Below, piece after piece: positions 1 through 7,588 of a DNA stretch of 64,000 bases (positions within the stretch are counted from its first letter, which is position 1; each line of letters opens with the position of its first letter). Origin of the DNA: an uncultured Pedobacter sp. (GTDB taxonomy: Bacteria; Bacteroidota; Bacteroidia; Sphingobacteriales; Sphingobacteriaceae); NCBI RefSeq assembly GCF_946480185.1, contig NZ_CAMLIG010000014.1, positions 1 to 64,000 of the forward strand, given 5' to 3'. The translations under genes were made by a program, and so were the position numbers. The notes under the pieces were generated by a model that did not search any database, had not been told where the DNA came from, and saw only the letters and a program-made list of their open reading frames with translations.

Positions 1-1006
1 AAGCATCTGGAAGGGCGTTGCCTAAATCTTTAAAATCCTGATGGCGGTTGGTGCCAATTAATTTCACATGTTCACCGTTTAAAAAGAAACCTTTATCCGC
101 ATCAAAACTAAACCATCTAAAGCCTAATGGATTGCTTACCTCATCCAGTAAATTACCGGTTTTCGCATCTTTAATCTGCGACACAATCCGATATAAATAA
201 GGAGAATTTGGCGACCAAAGATTAGGATTTTTAATAAATGGAATAGATTGCTCAAAAGCTTGGTCTGCTGTTGCGCCGGCTTTGATCTTATCCTGTTTTT
301 CAGCTATTTTATTTCCGCTTGCATCAAATATCTGACTGTAAATAATGAGCGATTGTTTGCTGGAACTGGTATTGCTTAAAATGCCTTTTACCAGTACAGA
401 AGCCTGCTCTTTAGTTACTTTAGGTGTAGAGACAAATACACCTTTTGAAGCATGGTTGTCCATGTCAAAATGAACTTTGTTTACAGCTACTAAGTAAACA
501 TCGCGGTAAATGCCACCATAAAAAGTAAAATCGGCAGAAAGAGGAGGAATATCCTCATTATATTCATTATTTACTTTGATGCTGATGTTGTTAGGTTGGT
601 CAAAATTAACCGCATCTGATATTGGGAGACTGAAAAAAGTATAACCACCAATATGGCTGCCGATAGATTTTCCGTTGATAAAAACTTCTGCCACTTGCGA
701 TGCACCTTCGAAATAAATGTAAATATCTTTGTTTTTCCATGAGGACGGAATCACCACGTTTTTTTGGTACCAGCCAATTCCACGGTAATATCCGGGTTCA
801 TCATCGGTAACGTCTATTACATTCCAAGTATGCGGAATGTTCACCTTTTCCCAATTAACCGCTATTTTAGTTTTTGGGAAACCGTTAATATCTCCTTTAT
901 GGAAGTTCCAATTGGTGTTAATGGTTTTCTTGATTCTTTCCTGCGCTTTTAAACTTGTTGCGGCTAATAATAGGCAACAACAGAAAGCCGATAGTTTTTT
1001 TAGCAT
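1..1006 (-). CDS. GH2 family glycoside hydrolase, N-terminal 335 residues (3' end outside window)
   Basis: Exported glycoside hydrolase of the beta-galactosidase/beta-glucuronidase family, probably periplasmic. The reading frame opens at ATG 1006 and runs without a stop to the first base of the window, so the C-terminal part is missing. The start MLKKLSAFCC is followed by a signal peptide ending near LKAQ (residue 22). Next come a jelly-roll sugar-binding domain (IPHTWN, GIGWYQKN, EVFINGKSIG, GGYTFF, about 30-190), an immunoglobulin-like sandwich (about 195-300), and the start of the TIM barrel with the GH2 signature GFRWFSF / FFLNGEHVKLIGTNRHQ (about 295-325). The catalytic glutamates lie beyond the window edge, so substrate cannot be judged. 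It is divergent from the CE2 esterase. A good -7 box (TATATTTG, 1126-1133 on the minus strand) lies about 120 bases upstream. Confidence 0.9.
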   Translation of the reverse strand, partial: MLKKLSAFCCCLLLAATSLKAQERIKKTINTNWNFHKGDINGFPKTKIAVNWEKVNIPHTWNVIDVTDDEPGYYRGIGWYQKNVVIPSSWKNKDIYIYFEGASQVAEVFINGKSIGSHIGGYTFFSLPISDAVNFDQPNNISIKVNNEYNEDIPPLSADFTFYGGIYRDVYLVAVNKVHFDMDNHASKGVFVSTPKVTKEQASVLVKGILSNTSSSKQSLIIYSQIFDASGNKIAEKQDKIKAGATADQAFEQSIPFIKNPNLWSPNSPYLYRIVSQIKDAKTGNLLDEVSNPLGFRWFSFDADKGFFLNGEHVKLIGTNRHQDFKDLGNALPDA

Positions 1007-1378
1007 ATTTTTATTTGTTGGTCCAGTAAATCAATTGGGCGCGCCGTTGTCGCATTATTTGCTTATAATGGTGATGGTTCTGTTTTTGTCATCATCACCT
1101 GTATGGCGGGTTTCACGTACCAAAACAAATATATAATTTTCAGTCGGATGTTTTTTGATTACATCCACAACATCTAAATATTAGGACTTCTCTGTACTGT
1201 CAAAACTTAATTTGCCAGCTATTCTAATGTGTTAATAATAAAATGATTTCTTTGGGAAAGTTGCGATAGACGTAAACCTCTTACGCACTTGTTATCTGTT
1301 TTTTAGCGAGTATATTTGAAAAAATGAAATGTATTATAAATGATTGTAACATCATAAAACAAATATTAAATTTAGCAC
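1007..1378. other. Divergent intergenic region between GH2 and CE2 esterase
   Basis: A 372-base gap between two divergently read genes. It contains a TATATTTG box on each strand (1126-1133 minus, 1311-1318 plus). No CCCC/ACAT promoter architecture of the kind found elsewhere in the window was seen. A short open frame covering 837-1136 overlaps the GH2 gene and has no recognisable content. Confidence 0.6.
1289..1318 (+). promoter_or_regulatory. Candidate Bacteroidota promoter for the CE2 esterase
   Basis: TTG at 1289-1291 and TATATTTG at 1311-1318 are separated by 19 bases, matching the -33/-7 pattern of Bacteroidota housekeeping promoters. The leader to the start codon is about 60 bases. Confidence 0.5.
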
Positions 1379-2458
1379 ATGAAAAATATTTTTTATACCT
1401 CGATTATTTGTTTTTTGTGTTTAAGTGCGATAGGGCAAACTATTGTTAAACCAGATTCTAAGAAAATTAGTTACCAAGGTAGAGTTGCTGTTAACGCTGA
1501 TGTTACTTCTTTTTATTGGCCAGGAACAAGCATCTCTTTAAATTTTAAAGGAACAAGCATAAAAGCCAAGCTGAATTCTACAAAAGAGAATGCGTATTTT
1601 TATGTGCTTATTGATGATTCTGTTAGTGCTAAAATAGAAGTCTTACAAGATGCGCCCGCTAAATATTACACCTTAGCCTCAAATTTGAATAATAAAGAAC
1701 ATCACCTTGAACTTTTTAAACTCAGTAACAGTACTTCCGCTAATCAGTTTTTCGGTTTTGAATTAGCTGGGAAAAGCGAAATCTTAGCACCCAACAAATT
1801 GCCGGTAAGAAAAATTGAATTTTATGGAAATTCTATCACCGCTGGTCATGGAGTGGATACGCCACCCCCATTAACCGATTCTGCAGACCCGAAATATTTC
1901 AACAACTATTATACTTATGCGGCAATTTCTGCCCGTCATTTTAATGCGCAATATGTAAACACTTCCCGCAGTGGAATAGGCGTAACCATAAGTTGGTTTC
2001 CGGAGATTATGCCCGAAACTTTCGATAGGTTGGATCCATTAGATGCAAATAGTAAATGGGACTTTAAAAAATATCAGCCCGATGTAATTGTTGTCAACCT
2101 TTTCCAAAATGATTCTTGGTTAGTTAATAATCCAAATCATCCGGAGTTTAAGAGGAGATTCGGTACAGAAAAACCGACAAAAGAATTCATTATTGAAGCT
2201 TATAAAAATCTTATAGCCAGTATTAGGCTCAATAATCCTAAAGCTCAGATCATTTGTGCTTTAGGGAATATGGATGCCACCAGAGAAGGTTCCGAATGGC
2301 CCGGCTATATTAAAACGGCTATAGACCAACTTAACGATGCTAAAATTTATCAAGTAGTTTTTCCTTATAAAAATACACCTGGTCACCCCAAACGTAACGA
2401 ACAACAGGCCATGGCAAATCAATTGATCAAGTTTATAGATAAGAATATAAAGTGGTAA
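1379..2458 (+). CDS. CE2-like carbohydrate esterase (SGNH/GDSL hydrolase)
   Basis: Predicted exported deacetylase removing acetyl esters from sugars or polysaccharides such as acetylated xylan or mannan. The signal peptide ends near SAIGQ (residue 20). An N-terminal beta-sandwich typical of carbohydrate esterase family 2 occupies about 30-135. The SGNH hydrolase domain follows: block I GNSITAG with Ser152, block II glycine around SRSGIG (199), block III Asn244 in LFQND, and block V His337 in PGHP. The usual GDS is GNS here, a variant that leaves the nucleophile intact. The length of 359 residues fits CE2 enzymes. It stands alone on the plus strand and ends at a hairpin terminator. It lacks the CCCC/ACAT promoter element, so it may not belong to the same regulon as the xylanases. 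Confidence 0.8.
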   Translation: MKNIFYTSIICFLCLSAIGQTIVKPDSKKISYQGRVAVNADVTSFYWPGTSISLNFKGTSIKAKLNSTKENAYFYVLIDDSVSAKIEVLQDAPAKYYTLASNLNNKEHHLELFKLSNSTSANQFFGFELAGKSEILAPNKLPVRKIEFYGNSITAGHGVDTPPPLTDSADPKYFNNYYTYAAISARHFNAQYVNTSRSGIGVTISWFPEIMPETFDRLDPLDANSKWDFKKYQPDVIVVNLFQNDSWLVNNPNHPEFKRRFGTEKPTKEFIIEAYKNLIASIRLNNPKAQIICALGNMDATREGSEWPGYIKTAIDQLNDAKIYQVVFPYKNTPGHPKRNEQQAMANQLIKFIDKNIKW

Positions 2459-2512
2459 GTATGAGAATCGCTTAGACGGAAAAATCTCTACGATTTACCC
2501 GAATAAATAGAC

Positions 2513-2550
2513 AAAAAAAGGCTGTTCTCACTTTTCGAGACAGCCTTTTA
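2513..2550. terminator. Bidirectional hairpin terminator
   Basis: An A-run plus GGCTG (2513-2524) pairs with CAGCC plus a T-run (2541-2549) around a short loop. The stem is extended by TCTC/GAGA with one bulged base. It lies between convergent transcription from the CE2 gene and the minus-strand remnant. Confidence 0.75.
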
Positions 2551-2788
2551 AATTTAAATACAAAGGTTTATGGTGTAAACCGATACCGCAAAATATACCA
2601 GCACCACACATTAAATTTAAAAATAAAGCACCTGATTTTGGGATGTTTTCTGCCACAAAACCCAATATAGTTGGCCAGAAGTAACCCACACCCAATCCAA
2701 AAACACTAATAAAAATAGAATTGCCAGTTAAAGTGGCTATCTGTAAGATTAAAAGCGTGGATTTCGATATCGCTACTAGAACAGCCAT
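2528..2788 (-). pseudogene. Remnant of an MFS sugar transporter
   Basis: An 86-codon fragment containing two hydrophobic helices and the stretch YFWPTILGFVAENIPK..GALFLN, which I recognise from a conserved segment of Bacteroidota major facilitator sugar transporters. Intact family members have about 400 residues and ten or more membrane helices. Here a TGA stop lies directly before the first ATG, and the last dozen codons read straight into the terminator hairpin, so both ends are missing. It is probably what remains of the inner-membrane importer of an ancestral locus. It lies downstream of the DUF1080/TIM fusion on the same strand. Confidence 0.6.
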
Positions 2789-2888
2789 TCAGCTTTTACT
2801 TGGATTGTTGCGCAAAGTTGCCAAAAGACGATTTTTTACACTAGGTTCCCTTTGGAAGTCTCAAAACTATTTACCATTGCCAATTGGG

Positions 2889-4436
2889 TTAAAGATTCTT
2901 TAAAAAAGTTAAACTTACCGGTACTTGCAGATTTACCGCTTTGCTTTCATCTTCTATGTAAAAGTATTTGATGCCTATTTTTTGAGCTTCTTTTATTACC
3001 GCCGGGATATTGATTTGCCCAGAGCCGAGGGCAACATCATTTTCTACAGGAGTTGTGCCAGTAAGGTTTCCTTGTATTCCGCTGCGTAAATCTTTAACAT
3101 GCATCAGCTTAAATCGAGAACCATATTTTTTCATTAATTCAACAGGGTCTTTACCAGGATGAAATGCCCATAAAATATCCAATTCAAAACTCACATCATC
3201 TGGGTTGGTATTCGCCATGAGGTAATCAAAAAAGGTTTGACCATGGTAAGTCTGCATATCAAACCCATGGTTATGATAACAGAATGTCAAGCTGTATTTA
3301 TCTTTTAATAATTTCCCCGCCGTGTTAAAGTCGGTAACAGTTTGTTTGATGGTTTCTAAAGTTAAGGTAGTTTTATTGTGTGGAATCCAAGCTACTCTTA
3401 CAAAATTTGCGCCCAGCTTTTTAGCATTTTCACCAACTATATCTGTGTTTTTTACTAAATCTTCATAATTCACCCCAAATGAAGTACAAATCATTCCTCT
3501 TTCGTCCAACATCTTTTTAATGTCTTCCGCTTTTTGACCAAAAAGATTAGAGAATTCGATATTGGTAATGCCCAAACTTTTGATGGTATCTAAAGTTGCC
3601 GAAAAGTTTTTCTCGAAACTATGGCGGTAGGTAAAGGAAACCACTCCAGGTATTTCTTTTAAAAGCTTTCCGGTTCGGGTATCCGCTATAAATTTGGTCT
3701 CTTTTATTTTGATGTTTTTAAAGTAAACCCTAAAACCATGTTCTTGTAATAATATTCTTCCTTTTTCGCCAAGTCCAAAACCAGGAATGTCTTTATACTT
3801 ACTGTCTGCAACTAAATCCTTAAATCTCTGGCTTCCTCTTTCGTAGGTTAAAACCATTACGCCATTTAGCCAATGTTCAATATGCGTTCCGTTAGATACT
3901 ATTTTTAAAGTATTCCAACCGCCAATTGGTTTAACTGGTTTATTGTCTATTGCAGGGATTAAATCATATAAAGAAGAGATAGTGCGATTTCCGTTTTTAC
4001 CCAATTTAGCATCTGGGTGTACGGCATCGTCTAATAGCTGAAACTCTAAACCAAAAGCAGATCTTGGACTTGCAGGTGTGGGTTGTTGTGGCGCTACAAA
4101 GTATTTTACGCCACTGTTTGCCCCCTTAGTTAATTTAAAATCAACCTTGAGTTCAAAATTATCATACTCTTTAAGTGTTACAATATCACCGCCATCGGCA
4201 GATTCCGCACCGCCATTTGCGTTTACTTCCAGTAAACCGTTTTCAATTTTCCAGCCTTTAGAAGGGAAGTTGTCTGTAAAAGCACCTTTCCAACCAGCTG
4301 TAGTTTTGCCATCAAATAAAAGTTTCCAACCTTCCCGTTTTTCTTTTTTGCTGAGCGTATTGTCTTGTGCTTTAACCAAACCAGTTAGCGTAATTAGCAG
4401 AGCGGTGATTAATAAATAGCTTGTAGATTTTAACAT
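2889..4436 (-). CDS. 3-keto-disaccharide hydrolase (DUF1080) fused to a sugar isomerase/epimerase-like TIM barrel
   Basis: Exported two-domain protein of 515 residues. The signal peptide ends near GLVKAQ (24). Residues about 35-220 form a DUF1080 beta-sandwich (WKLLFDGKTTAGWKG, NSGVKYFV, GWNTLKIVSNG), the family that hydrolyses 3-keto-glycosides. Residues about 240-515 form an AP-endonuclease-2-like TIM barrel (SLGITNIEF, FCYHNHGFD, FELDILWAF, LMHVKD) with the His, Glu and Asp residues expected of metal-dependent sugar epimerases. The frame can be read upstream from a TTG at 4592, but those extra 52 codons form an unrelated membrane-helix remnant. ATG 4436, which starts a clean signal peptide, is preferred. 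It is probably cotranscribed with the small gene ending at 4628 from the promoter at 4924-4977. A role in metabolising oxidised (3-keto) sugars is inferred from the families. Confidence 0.8.
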   Translation of the reverse strand: MLKSTSYLLITALLITLTGLVKAQDNTLSKKEKREGWKLLFDGKTTAGWKGAFTDNFPSKGWKIENGLLEVNANGGAESADGGDIVTLKEYDNFELKVDFKLTKGANSGVKYFVAPQQPTPASPRSAFGLEFQLLDDAVHPDAKLGKNGNRTISSLYDLIPAIDNKPVKPIGGWNTLKIVSNGTHIEHWLNGVMVLTYERGSQRFKDLVADSKYKDIPGFGLGEKGRILLQEHGFRVYFKNIKIKETKFIADTRTGKLLKEIPGVVSFTYRHSFEKNFSATLDTIKSLGITNIEFSNLFGQKAEDIKKMLDERGMICTSFGVNYEDLVKNTDIVGENAKKLGANFVRVAWIPHNKTTLTLETIKQTVTDFNTAGKLLKDKYSLTFCYHNHGFDMQTYHGQTFFDYLMANTNPDDVSFELDILWAFHPGKDPVELMKKYGSRFKLMHVKDLRSGIQGNLTGTTPVENDVALGSGQINIPAVIKEAQKIGIKYFYIEDESKAVNLQVPVSLTFLKNL

Positions 4437-4640
4437 GATTTTCGATTTTAAATATATTAAAGTACTGCTTTGGCATTTTAGGTACAAGTAAACTAAATAA
4501 GCTTCAGGCAATAAGATAAGCAAAAGCACAGAGGTGATAAACATGATGTAATAACCCGTTTCTATTTTGTCAAGGTTGTTATAAGGAGCCAATAATATTC
4601 CCGCCGTTTTAACGATGAAATCATATTTTATGGTTTTGGC
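4437..4640 (-). pseudogene. C-terminal remnant of an unidentified membrane protein
   Basis: Between the two minus-strand genes, an open stretch in frame with the DUF1080 gene encodes a loop (TAGILLAPYNNLDK) and one strong membrane helix (IMFITSVLLLILLPEAYLVYLY). A stop precedes it at 4662-4664. The composition differs sharply from the soluble proteins on both sides. It is best read as the tail of a lost transporter gene, perhaps related to the MFS remnant at 2528-2788, but the family could not be identified. Confidence 0.35.
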
Positions 4641-4891
4641 TTTGTTGGAATAAGTACGTTTTTAAAACCCAACTCATGAAGTGTTTTATAATGTTCATCT
4701 GTCATGTTTTGTTTAATTGGAATATTTACATTACAGGCCAATAAAGAATGATTTGGATTTGATTCATCAATTTTTGGTGGTGTTACTTTAGAGGTTTCCG
4801 TAGTCTTTTCTTTTTTGGTACATAATAAAGTACTAAATACACAATCAGTGAGTATTAAAAATACAGACTTCTTTACACAGCTTTTCAGCAT
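4628..4891 (-). CDS. Small exported protein of unknown function
   Basis: An 87-residue product not recognised as any family. It begins with a basic, hydrophobic signal (MLKSCVKKSVFLILTDC, then STLLC at about 24, a weak lipobox) followed by a lysine- and threonine-rich linker and a short tail (TDEHYKTLHELGF). It may be a truncated version of a longer protein, since membrane-gene remnants follow directly. Its start is supported by a complete copy of the shared CCCC/ACAT promoter whose -7 box ends 33 bases upstream, so it is the first gene of the minus-strand unit that also carries the DUF1080/TIM fusion. Confidence 0.5.
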   Translation of the reverse strand: MLKSCVKKSVFLILTDCVFSTLLCTKKEKTTETSKVTPPKIDESNPNHSLLACNVNIPIKQNMTDEHYKTLHELGFKNVLIPTKPKP

Positions 4892-4923
4892 AATTTTTGG
4901 TTGTGATTTAATAATTGGTATTA

Positions 4924-4977
4924 CAAATCTATTTAAGATGAAGTTTTAAACAAGGGCTTATATGTGTTTGTTTGGGG
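4924..4977 (-). promoter_or_regulatory. Regulated promoter with CCCC / ACAT / CCC / -7 architecture
   Basis: Read on the minus strand: CCCC (4974-4977), ACAT (4962-4965), CCC (4954-4956), then TAGATTTG (4924-4931), a perfect TAnnTTTG box. Distances upstream of the -7 box are 46, 34 and 25 bases, matching the other copies. It drives the gene starting at 4891 with a leader of about 25 bases. Confidence 0.6.
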
Positions 4978-5178
4978 TGCTATTTGTTCAAGGATATTTA
5001 TATAAGTAGGAATTTATTATCCGAAATTATATGTCGGGGAGGCTTCTAGGAAAACATAGATAGCGATTATCAACTTATTAAGGGCTGGATAATCTTATCA
5101 ATACGCGAATTCGACATGAAGAGTTGATAAGAACTTGATTTGTTGATTGATAAGAAGTTTTTACTTTGTACATCTTGA

Positions 5179-5233
5179 CCCCTTTAAAAGAATATTGAAA
5201 CCCCTAAACCCAATCAAGTAATCAGGATATTTA
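5179..5233 (+). promoter_or_regulatory. Regulated promoter of the first GH10 gene
   Basis: CCCC at 5179-5182 and CCCC at 5201-5204 lie 47 and 25 bases before GATATTTA (5226-5233), a weak -7 box. The ACAT element is degenerate here (ATAT at 5192). The leader to ATG 5310 is about 70 bases. Confidence 0.45.
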
Positions 5234-5309
5234 GGTAACGAGTTGGTCAACTATTCCCTAATAGTTTTCGGCTCTCTAACCAATTTTTTATCTAAATAAT
5301 TTAATTAAA

Positions 5310-6506
5310 ATGAAAAAGTTATTTTTATTTTTTTTAACTCCGGTAATCTTTGTTGCCTGTAAAAAGGAAAGTACAGGAGTTGCTACATTAAATGAAGGCG
5401 TTAAACCTCAAGCCACAATTAAGGTGAATAATACACCTTACGACCCAAACAATCCATTATTAAAGAACGCGAATACCGACTTTGAAATAGGGGCTGCTAT
5501 TAACGAAAATGATTTTGGAAACTCCTTATATACGGGTTTGGCAGGCTCTCAATATAATAGTATAACTGCGGAAAATGAGATGAAGTTTCAAGAAACTGAA
5601 CCTTACGAAGGAGATTTTAGGTATAATATGAATGTTGTGAATTTTGCAAAATCTCATGGAATAAATAGAGTCCACGGACATGCAATTATGTGGTATAGAA
5701 ACTTGCCCTCATGGGTGGCGGCGGCTGGTGGTTCTGCTACAGGTGAAACCAGAAAGCAAATTTACCGTTCCTTATTATATAATCACATTTATAACCTATT
5801 TACGTTTTACTATGCTCAGAAAGATAGTCAAGGTAAACCAATTGTTAAATCTTGGGATGTTGTAAATGAAGCTTTTAACGCTGGTGATGGGAATTACAGA
5901 CCTGATAGTGAAAATGTTTGGGCTAAAGAACTTGGGGCATACGATGCTGTTAGACTGGCATTTTTATATGCAAGGCAGATTGCTGAAAAAATAGGTGATA
6001 CCAATTTGAAATTATTTTATAATGATTTTGGGCATGAGTACTCTAAGTCTAAAACAGATGCTATCTTTAATATGGTTAATGATTTAAAAGTTATTAAGGT
6101 AAACAATAAGCCAATTATTGACGGTGTTGGACTGCAAATGCACACTTTTGCTAAAAGAACGGTAACGGGCAGTGATAATAGTATAGATTATGCTATCACT
6201 AAAATGGCCGCTACAGGCTTGCTGGTGCATATTTCTGAGCTAGACATAAGAATGAACAATTACGATAATGTGGATGATGGCGGGACTGAGGGTGACCAGA
6301 AATACAGATGGTTTAAAATTCCTCAAATTTATAGAGCAAGAGTGCCCTCAAGTCAAAGATGGGGAATAACCTTGTGGAACATCGGGGATGCTGATAGCTG
6401 GAGAATTAGTTCTCAAAAAGCTACTTTATATGATGTAAATTACAATAAGAAATCAGTTTATCAAAGGTTTTATGAAGGCTTAAACCAAGCTATAGATCCT
6501 ATCTAA
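5310..6506 (+). CDS. GH10 endo-beta-1,4-xylanase, lipoprotein
   Basis: Predicted to cut the beta-1,4-xylan backbone by a retaining mechanism, anchored as a lipoprotein on the cell surface or in the periplasm. The 398-residue product has a lipobox with Cys17 (FVAC) followed by KKE. A single GH10 TIM barrel spans about 55-392. Motifs: ENEMKFQ (88-94), HGHAIMW (122-128), acid/base Glu187 in WDVVNEAF, nucleophile Glu310 in VHISELDIR, and the late ITLWNIGDADSW. All expected catalytic residues are present and no carbohydrate-binding module is attached. It has its own promoter and ends at the hairpin shared with the convergent GH5 operon. It differs clearly from the second GH10 at 33071. Confidence 0.93.
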   Translation: MKKLFLFFLTPVIFVACKKESTGVATLNEGVKPQATIKVNNTPYDPNNPLLKNANTDFEIGAAINENDFGNSLYTGLAGSQYNSITAENEMKFQETEPYEGDFRYNMNVVNFAKSHGINRVHGHAIMWYRNLPSWVAAAGGSATGETRKQIYRSLLYNHIYNLFTFYYAQKDSQGKPIVKSWDVVNEAFNAGDGNYRPDSENVWAKELGAYDAVRLAFLYARQIAEKIGDTNLKLFYNDFGHEYSKSKTDAIFNMVNDLKVIKVNNKPIIDGVGLQMHTFAKRTVTGSDNSIDYAITKMAATGLLVHISELDIRMNNYDNVDDGGTEGDQKYRWFKIPQIYRARVPSSQRWGITLWNIGDADSWRISSQKATLYDVNYNKKSVYQRFYEGLNQAIDPI

Positions 6507-6507
6507 A

Positions 6508-6543
6508 CAAAAAAGCTAGTCTTAGGGAACTAGCTTTTTTTTG
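6508..6543. terminator. Bidirectional terminator between GH10 and GH5
   Basis: AAAAAAGCTAGT (6509-6520) pairs perfectly with ACTAGCTTTTTT (6529-6540) around an 8-base loop. It has T- or A-runs on both sides and sits between two convergent genes. Confidence 0.9.
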
Positions 6544-6549
6544 ATTATT

Positions 6550-7575
6550 TTAAAGACCATTATTAGGTATTAAAGCATCTATTATCGGTTTTACCCATTC
6601 GTCTTTTGCCATGTCATAAGCAATAAAATCCGAATCAAACTGCCAATAGCTCCAGCTCCAATGACGAGCTTCAGCCTGCCGGGCAACATAGTTGGTCCAA
6701 TTGACTCTTGATTGCATATCACCTTTTTCATAAGCACCAAACTCGCCTAATGTAATTGGTCTGTTATGCTGTTTTGACCAGTTTTGAACAACGTCGAAAT
6801 CTTTTTGTACTGCCTGTTTCTGAGCCTCTGTTCCAGTCCAGGTAATCCCGCTTAAATCTTTGCTTTTTGCAGACCATGGTGCGCCTTGATGGGTGAATTC
6901 AATTGGACTGTAATAATGTACAGCCACAATAATGTTTCGGTCAGCTTCTGGCAAAACCAAATCCTTTAAATAATTGATCTGATTGCCGTAAACAGTGCCA
7001 ATGATTAACGTTCTGTTTGGGTTTGATTTTCTGATGATTTCATAAGCTTCTTTATGGATTTGGTTCCATAATTCTGGTTTCATATTAGGCTCATTGGCAA
7101 TCTCAAAAAGTACATCGTTAGAATAGTTTTTACAATGCTCGGCAATTTGTTTCCACATGGCTAAAAGCATTGGTTTTGTGCCCAAAGGATCTTTTTCCAT
7201 TGCACCATGCTCATGAAAATCTACAATAGCCATTAAGTTGTTTTTCAAAGATTCCTTGATAATCCAATCTAAAGTGGTGAAAAACTTAGGATTAATGGTA
7301 TAGGCCGAATCCATAGAAAAGCGAAAAGGACTTATCTTTATTCTAACGTTATTAAAACCGGCTTCTTTTATCAATTTAAAATGCTTTTCTTTCATTCTGG
7401 CTTTAGAAAAGTTATCCCAAATTGGGTCGTAACCAATAATATTTAGCCCTCTGCCCATTTTAGCATTCTGCTTAAAAGCATAATTTTTGTCTTTTGAATT
7501 TTGCGCAAAAACAGAACAGCTCGTTAAAATAAGAATGAAGCTGACATAAAAGCTAAGCTTGATTTTATTATTCAT
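6550..7575 (-). CDS. GH5 endoglycanase
   Basis: Predicted retaining endo-beta-glycanase of family 5, a family that includes cellulases, mannanases and xylanases, exported. ATG 7575 is chosen because it starts a normal signal peptide (MNNKIKLSFY... SVFAQ, cleavage about 25). An upstream ATG at 7629 would overlap the preceding gene by 41 bases and add a basic, non-signal extension. In the 341-residue form the motifs are GRGLNIIG (41-48), VRIKISPF (77-84), HEHG (121-124), acid/base Glu162 in FEIANEP, HYYSP (220-224), nucleophile Glu278 in ITLGEFGAY, and the terminal WSYWQFD. It is the last gene of the minus-strand operon that begins at 16437. Substrate cannot be fixed from sequence alone. Confidence 0.88.
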   Translation of the reverse strand: MNNKIKLSFYVSFILILTSCSVFAQNSKDKNYAFKQNAKMGRGLNIIGYDPIWDNFSKARMKEKHFKLIKEAGFNNVRIKISPFRFSMDSAYTINPKFFTTLDWIIKESLKNNLMAIVDFHEHGAMEKDPLGTKPMLLAMWKQIAEHCKNYSNDVLFEIANEPNMKPELWNQIHKEAYEIIRKSNPNRTLIIGTVYGNQINYLKDLVLPEADRNIIVAVHYYSPIEFTHQGAPWSAKSKDLSGITWTGTEAQKQAVQKDFDVVQNWSKQHNRPITLGEFGAYEKGDMQSRVNWTNYVARQAEARHWSWSYWQFDSDFIAYDMAKDEWVKPIIDALIPNNGL

Positions 7576-7588
7576 ATTAATTTTGGGT

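Larger units (their letters stand above)
4892..5309. other. Divergent control region with two regulated promoters
   Basis: A 418-base gap between the small minus-strand gene and the GH10 xylanase. It holds one CCCC/ACAT/CCC promoter on the minus strand (4924-4977) and a related one on the plus strand (5179-5233). A further plus-strand pair, TTTG 5139-5142 and TTACTTTG 5161-5168 with an 18-base spacer, could be a second xylanase promoter. Nothing coding was seen. Confidence 0.6.

Noticed and set aside
837..1136. 99-codon plus-strand frame overlapping the GH2 start
   Set aside because: Overlaps the signal peptide region of the GH2 gene and has no recognisable content.
4078..4419. 113-codon plus-strand frame inside the DUF1080 gene
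   Set aside because: Antisense shadow; proline/serine-rich composition typical of reverse reading.
4437..4592. Extended N-terminus for the DUF1080/TIM fusion from a TTG at 4592
   Set aside because: It would place a membrane helix and linker before a clean signal peptide; ATG 4436 gives the normal exported form.
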